Assembly (NCBI GenBank): GCA_948099385.1
Contig: CANUEZ040000012.1
Location: 10,581,501 to 10,645,500, forward strand
DNA from: Fasciola hepatica
Lineage: Eukaryota; Platyhelminthes; Trematoda; Plagiorchiida; Fasciolidae
Length of the DNA: 64,000 nucleotides
Reading direction: 5' to 3'
The notes under the pieces were generated by a model. It was not told where the DNA came from. It saw nothing but the letters and a program-made list of their open reading frames with translations, and made no database searches. A program made the position numbers and the translations under genes. Position 1 is the first letter of the stretch. Each line of letters begins with the position of its first letter. Positions 62,184 to 64,000 of the stretch are shown in pieces.

Positions 62184-62431
62184 CACAATGTGACCACCTC
62201 ATTTGAATAGGTTTTAATTGGAATCGATTTTGCACGAGCTAGACCAAAGTCGGCCAACTTCAGGTCACCACGGTCGTTGATGAGCAAATTTTGCGGTTTC
62301 AAATCGCGGTGTAAAATGCGTCGACGGTGACAAAAATCAAGGCCACGTAATAGCTGGTACAGAAACAGCTGCACGTTATCCGGATGCATAATCCCGTGAC
62401 AGTCGTGTAAATACTGCTTCAAGTCCCGATC
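62184..62431 (-). CDS. PCTAIRE-type cyclin-dependent kinase, exon A (catalytic and activation loops)
   Basis: This is the first exon of the gene inside the window and encodes 82 residues plus two bases of a split Trp codon. It begins at DRDLKQY, the start of kinase subdomain V-VI. It continues through [10 protein letters not shown] (catalytic Asp, Lys and Asn all present), [10 protein letters not shown] (DFG metal-binding motif) and the activation segment [15 protein letters not shown]. That last motif is typical of the PCTAIRE group (CDK16/17/18); PFTAIRE kinases (CDK14/15) have SVPSHTYSNEVV here. As in CDK5 and CDK16, Ser replaces the CDK2 T160 position. The acceptor is ctacacag before GATCGGGAC and the donor is gtgagtca after TG. 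The ATP-binding lobe and the PCTAIRE helix are not seen between here and base 64000, so upstream exons lie outside the window. Such kinases bind cyclin Y-type or related partners and act in the cytoplasm or at membranes (family knowledge). Confidence 0.93.
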
Positions 62432-63500
62432 CTGTGTAGTGAACGAATATGACGGGAAGAGAATACGAAAATAAGCTACTGTTTGAGTTTCAACAGTATC
62501 CGGCACAGCTGATTTAGCAACACTGGGCAATACGCGGTGCGTGCGATACAGGAGAAAAATAGCGGTAATCACACGTACACGCATCAATATATTGTCCAAC
62601 AGCCCCTAGTAAATCGAGATTCATGTATCCCCGCCTCCATCAGAGTACGGTAATCATTAAATGAGGCAATCAACGGTGTAAAAAGTGGTGGAAATGTCAC
62701 TAGTGAGCGATGCTGTCCACATATGACTTGAAAGACCCAGACAGTTAGGTGTACGACAATTTGTTGCAGCTACATGATAATGTCGTGGAGTGGGCGGTCA
62801 CAAGAATATCAACAGCAATAGAAGTCTGTCATTTACATCAGAGAACTATGTGGTCCATATCGATTCGCTTCCTAACTGTGATGCGACCGTTCTTCTTTCT
62901 GCTGATTTGACATGGATAAGTGACGCTGATCAAACAGACATCAGTGAGGAATTTTTAATTCGTCTCATTTGCCGTGTGAGAAAAAAGAACGGTGTTCTGA
63001 GTTCATGCGATACACTTAGGCACCTCAACATCAGATTTCTTGTTTACTTTATCGTACGCAAATCATACTGATTCAGAACACCCGGACAGCAAAAAAGAGG
63101 GGATGTATGCAGTGTCTGTATGCAGGTTACGTGTTTGAAACTAAGTGCAAATTCCTCTACGACTCTCAATTCAGAGAATCATGTTCCCCTATCAGTTCGG
63201 ACAGTTGTAATGGACAAGTGTGGACTGGGAAAGAAATCAGATGAAGTTCTCCAAAATCGTTATTACAGTCCTCGTGGATTAGTTAACGCCCCTCATGCAG
63301 TACGATCAGTAAATAAACCTAGATTGAGGAAGCTGAAGTAGCCCACATGCTAGTCCAAACAGCATCAACAGAACGGGGTTAATCTCAACACGCCTACGAC
63401 GATCTACGGCCACAGTCAGACTGTCACAATTCCCTACAACTCTGTCAATCCCCTCGCACAATATTGTATCTGTTTTACTCGATCATCATCATTCATCATA
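62432..63500 (-). other. Upstream intron sequence of the CDK gene, nothing recognised
   Basis: This sequence precedes the exon A acceptor (ctacacag). I searched the minus strand for the preceding exon (PCTAIRE helix, HANIV..LHDI, LVFEYL) and did not find it, so this is taken as intron. The 93-codon plus-strand frame at 62790-63071 has no recognisable motif. Confidence 0.55.
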
Positions 63501-63775
63501 TCCCAAACTATGACTCATCTGAGATTCATTCCTCGTGGTTGAAACAACTATTTATTTTGCCCCCGAACCTATCGATGAAGGAGCACAAGGGCTATTTTAT
63601 ACAGTGCCACTAGACACGAATGCTGGGGTGTGCTGCAGTTAGTACAGCCTATGGTATGATAGTGAGTACCCCGTCTGACCAACCACGACTGAAAACTGGT
63701 TTGCATGAATTTGCTTTCATCCGTTGTCAGTAACACGTTAGGAACCAAGCCATTCATCAAATATCAAATCACAAA
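63500..63775 (-). pseudogene. Tc1/mariner-like transposase remnant
   Basis: A short decayed frame on the minus strand carries VPNVLLTTDESKF, which resembles the first catalytic Asp region of Tc1/mariner-type DDE transposases (LFTDESKF-like). After frame breaks it is followed by PLCSFIDRFGGKIN, resembling the GPL.FI..G.KVN block about 50 residues further on in those enzymes. No inverted repeats or complete domains are visible. It lies inside or just upstream of the CDK gene, in the same orientation. The match is weak and rests on two short motifs. Confidence 0.4.
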
Positions 63776-64000
63776 GGCCTACCCCACGCATGCTGTTTCA
63801 CGCTTTGTGTGCTTGTGCACACAGCGTTTCGTTAGATAAGGAATATCATAAGGGCTAATGGAAAAACTAAGGTTAGTTGAACATGGGCACCTGCGAGGTA
63901 AACTCTAAGTGTGGCGGTTTCTACTTCAAACAGGAAAACCGATCGGCATTTTCGAATACAGAGCTAGTATTAAAGGACACGTTTTCATGAAAGAATAAAA
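63776..64000. other. Right edge, nothing recognised
   Basis: No coding frame, repeat or site could be supported here. The N-terminal exons of the kinase should lie further right. Confidence 0.5.

Noticed and set aside
54556..62431. Assignment of the kinase to CDK14/15 (PFTAIRE)
   Set aside because: The activation segment [12 protein letters not shown] and the [16 protein letters not shown] block match CDK16/17/18; only the short post-kinase motif looks PFTAIRE-like.

Overview
The window reads as nuclear DNA of a large-genome flatworm, most probably a digenean trematode. The evidence is spliced exons with GT-AG introns of 2.4 and 4.1 kb, abundant simple repeats (AT, GT, CATA, AGT, AAC), tRNA-derived SINE-like units, and RTE- and Jockey/CR1-like non-LTR retrotransposon remnants of the kind that fill trematode genomes. 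Naming a species would be a guess. There are no operons and no prokaryotic signals.

Only one host gene can be supported. It lies on the minus strand at the right end: three exons (62431-62184, 58076-57919, 55508-54556) encode the catalytic half and C-terminus of a PCTAIRE-type cyclin-dependent kinase (CDK16/17/18-like). The reading frame is maintained across both introns and gives 452 codons plus a stop. The N-terminal lobe must lie beyond base 64000. The protein has an unusually long low-complexity C-terminal tail. Its first intron carries a decayed RTE fragment, a CATA array, and a C12 run (sense strand) starting nine bases after the 5' splice site.

The rest, about 1-54.5 kb, holds no host gene I can recognise. 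It is a graveyard of transposable elements. LINE remnants lie at 7.3-9.8 kb (-), 11.3-13.1 kb (+), 25.7-26.1 kb (-, RTE), 30.8-33.4 kb (+) and 36.5-39.3 kb (-). Three of them (7.3, 30.8 and 36.5 kb) end in the same kind of TTGAC-type pentanucleotide tail, so they probably form one family. A repeat of about 1.45 kb occurs twice in direct orientation (23.2 and 33.7 kb). tRNA-related SINE-like units are scattered throughout.

The most informative locus is a nested insertion at 40.5-46.2 kb. An RTE element (endonuclease, reverse transcriptase, C-terminal end) was entered by a 2.18-kb Tc1/mariner-IS630-like DNA transposon with 347-348 bp terminal inverted repeats. Each inverted repeat carries five TTTAGC motifs spaced 20-21 bp. 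A SINE with a perfect 10-bp target duplication then entered the transposase gene. Further along, part of the RT was replaced by an LTR-retrotransposon gag-like fragment. I found no unknown multi-gene system; the transposon end architecture is the nearest thing to something new.
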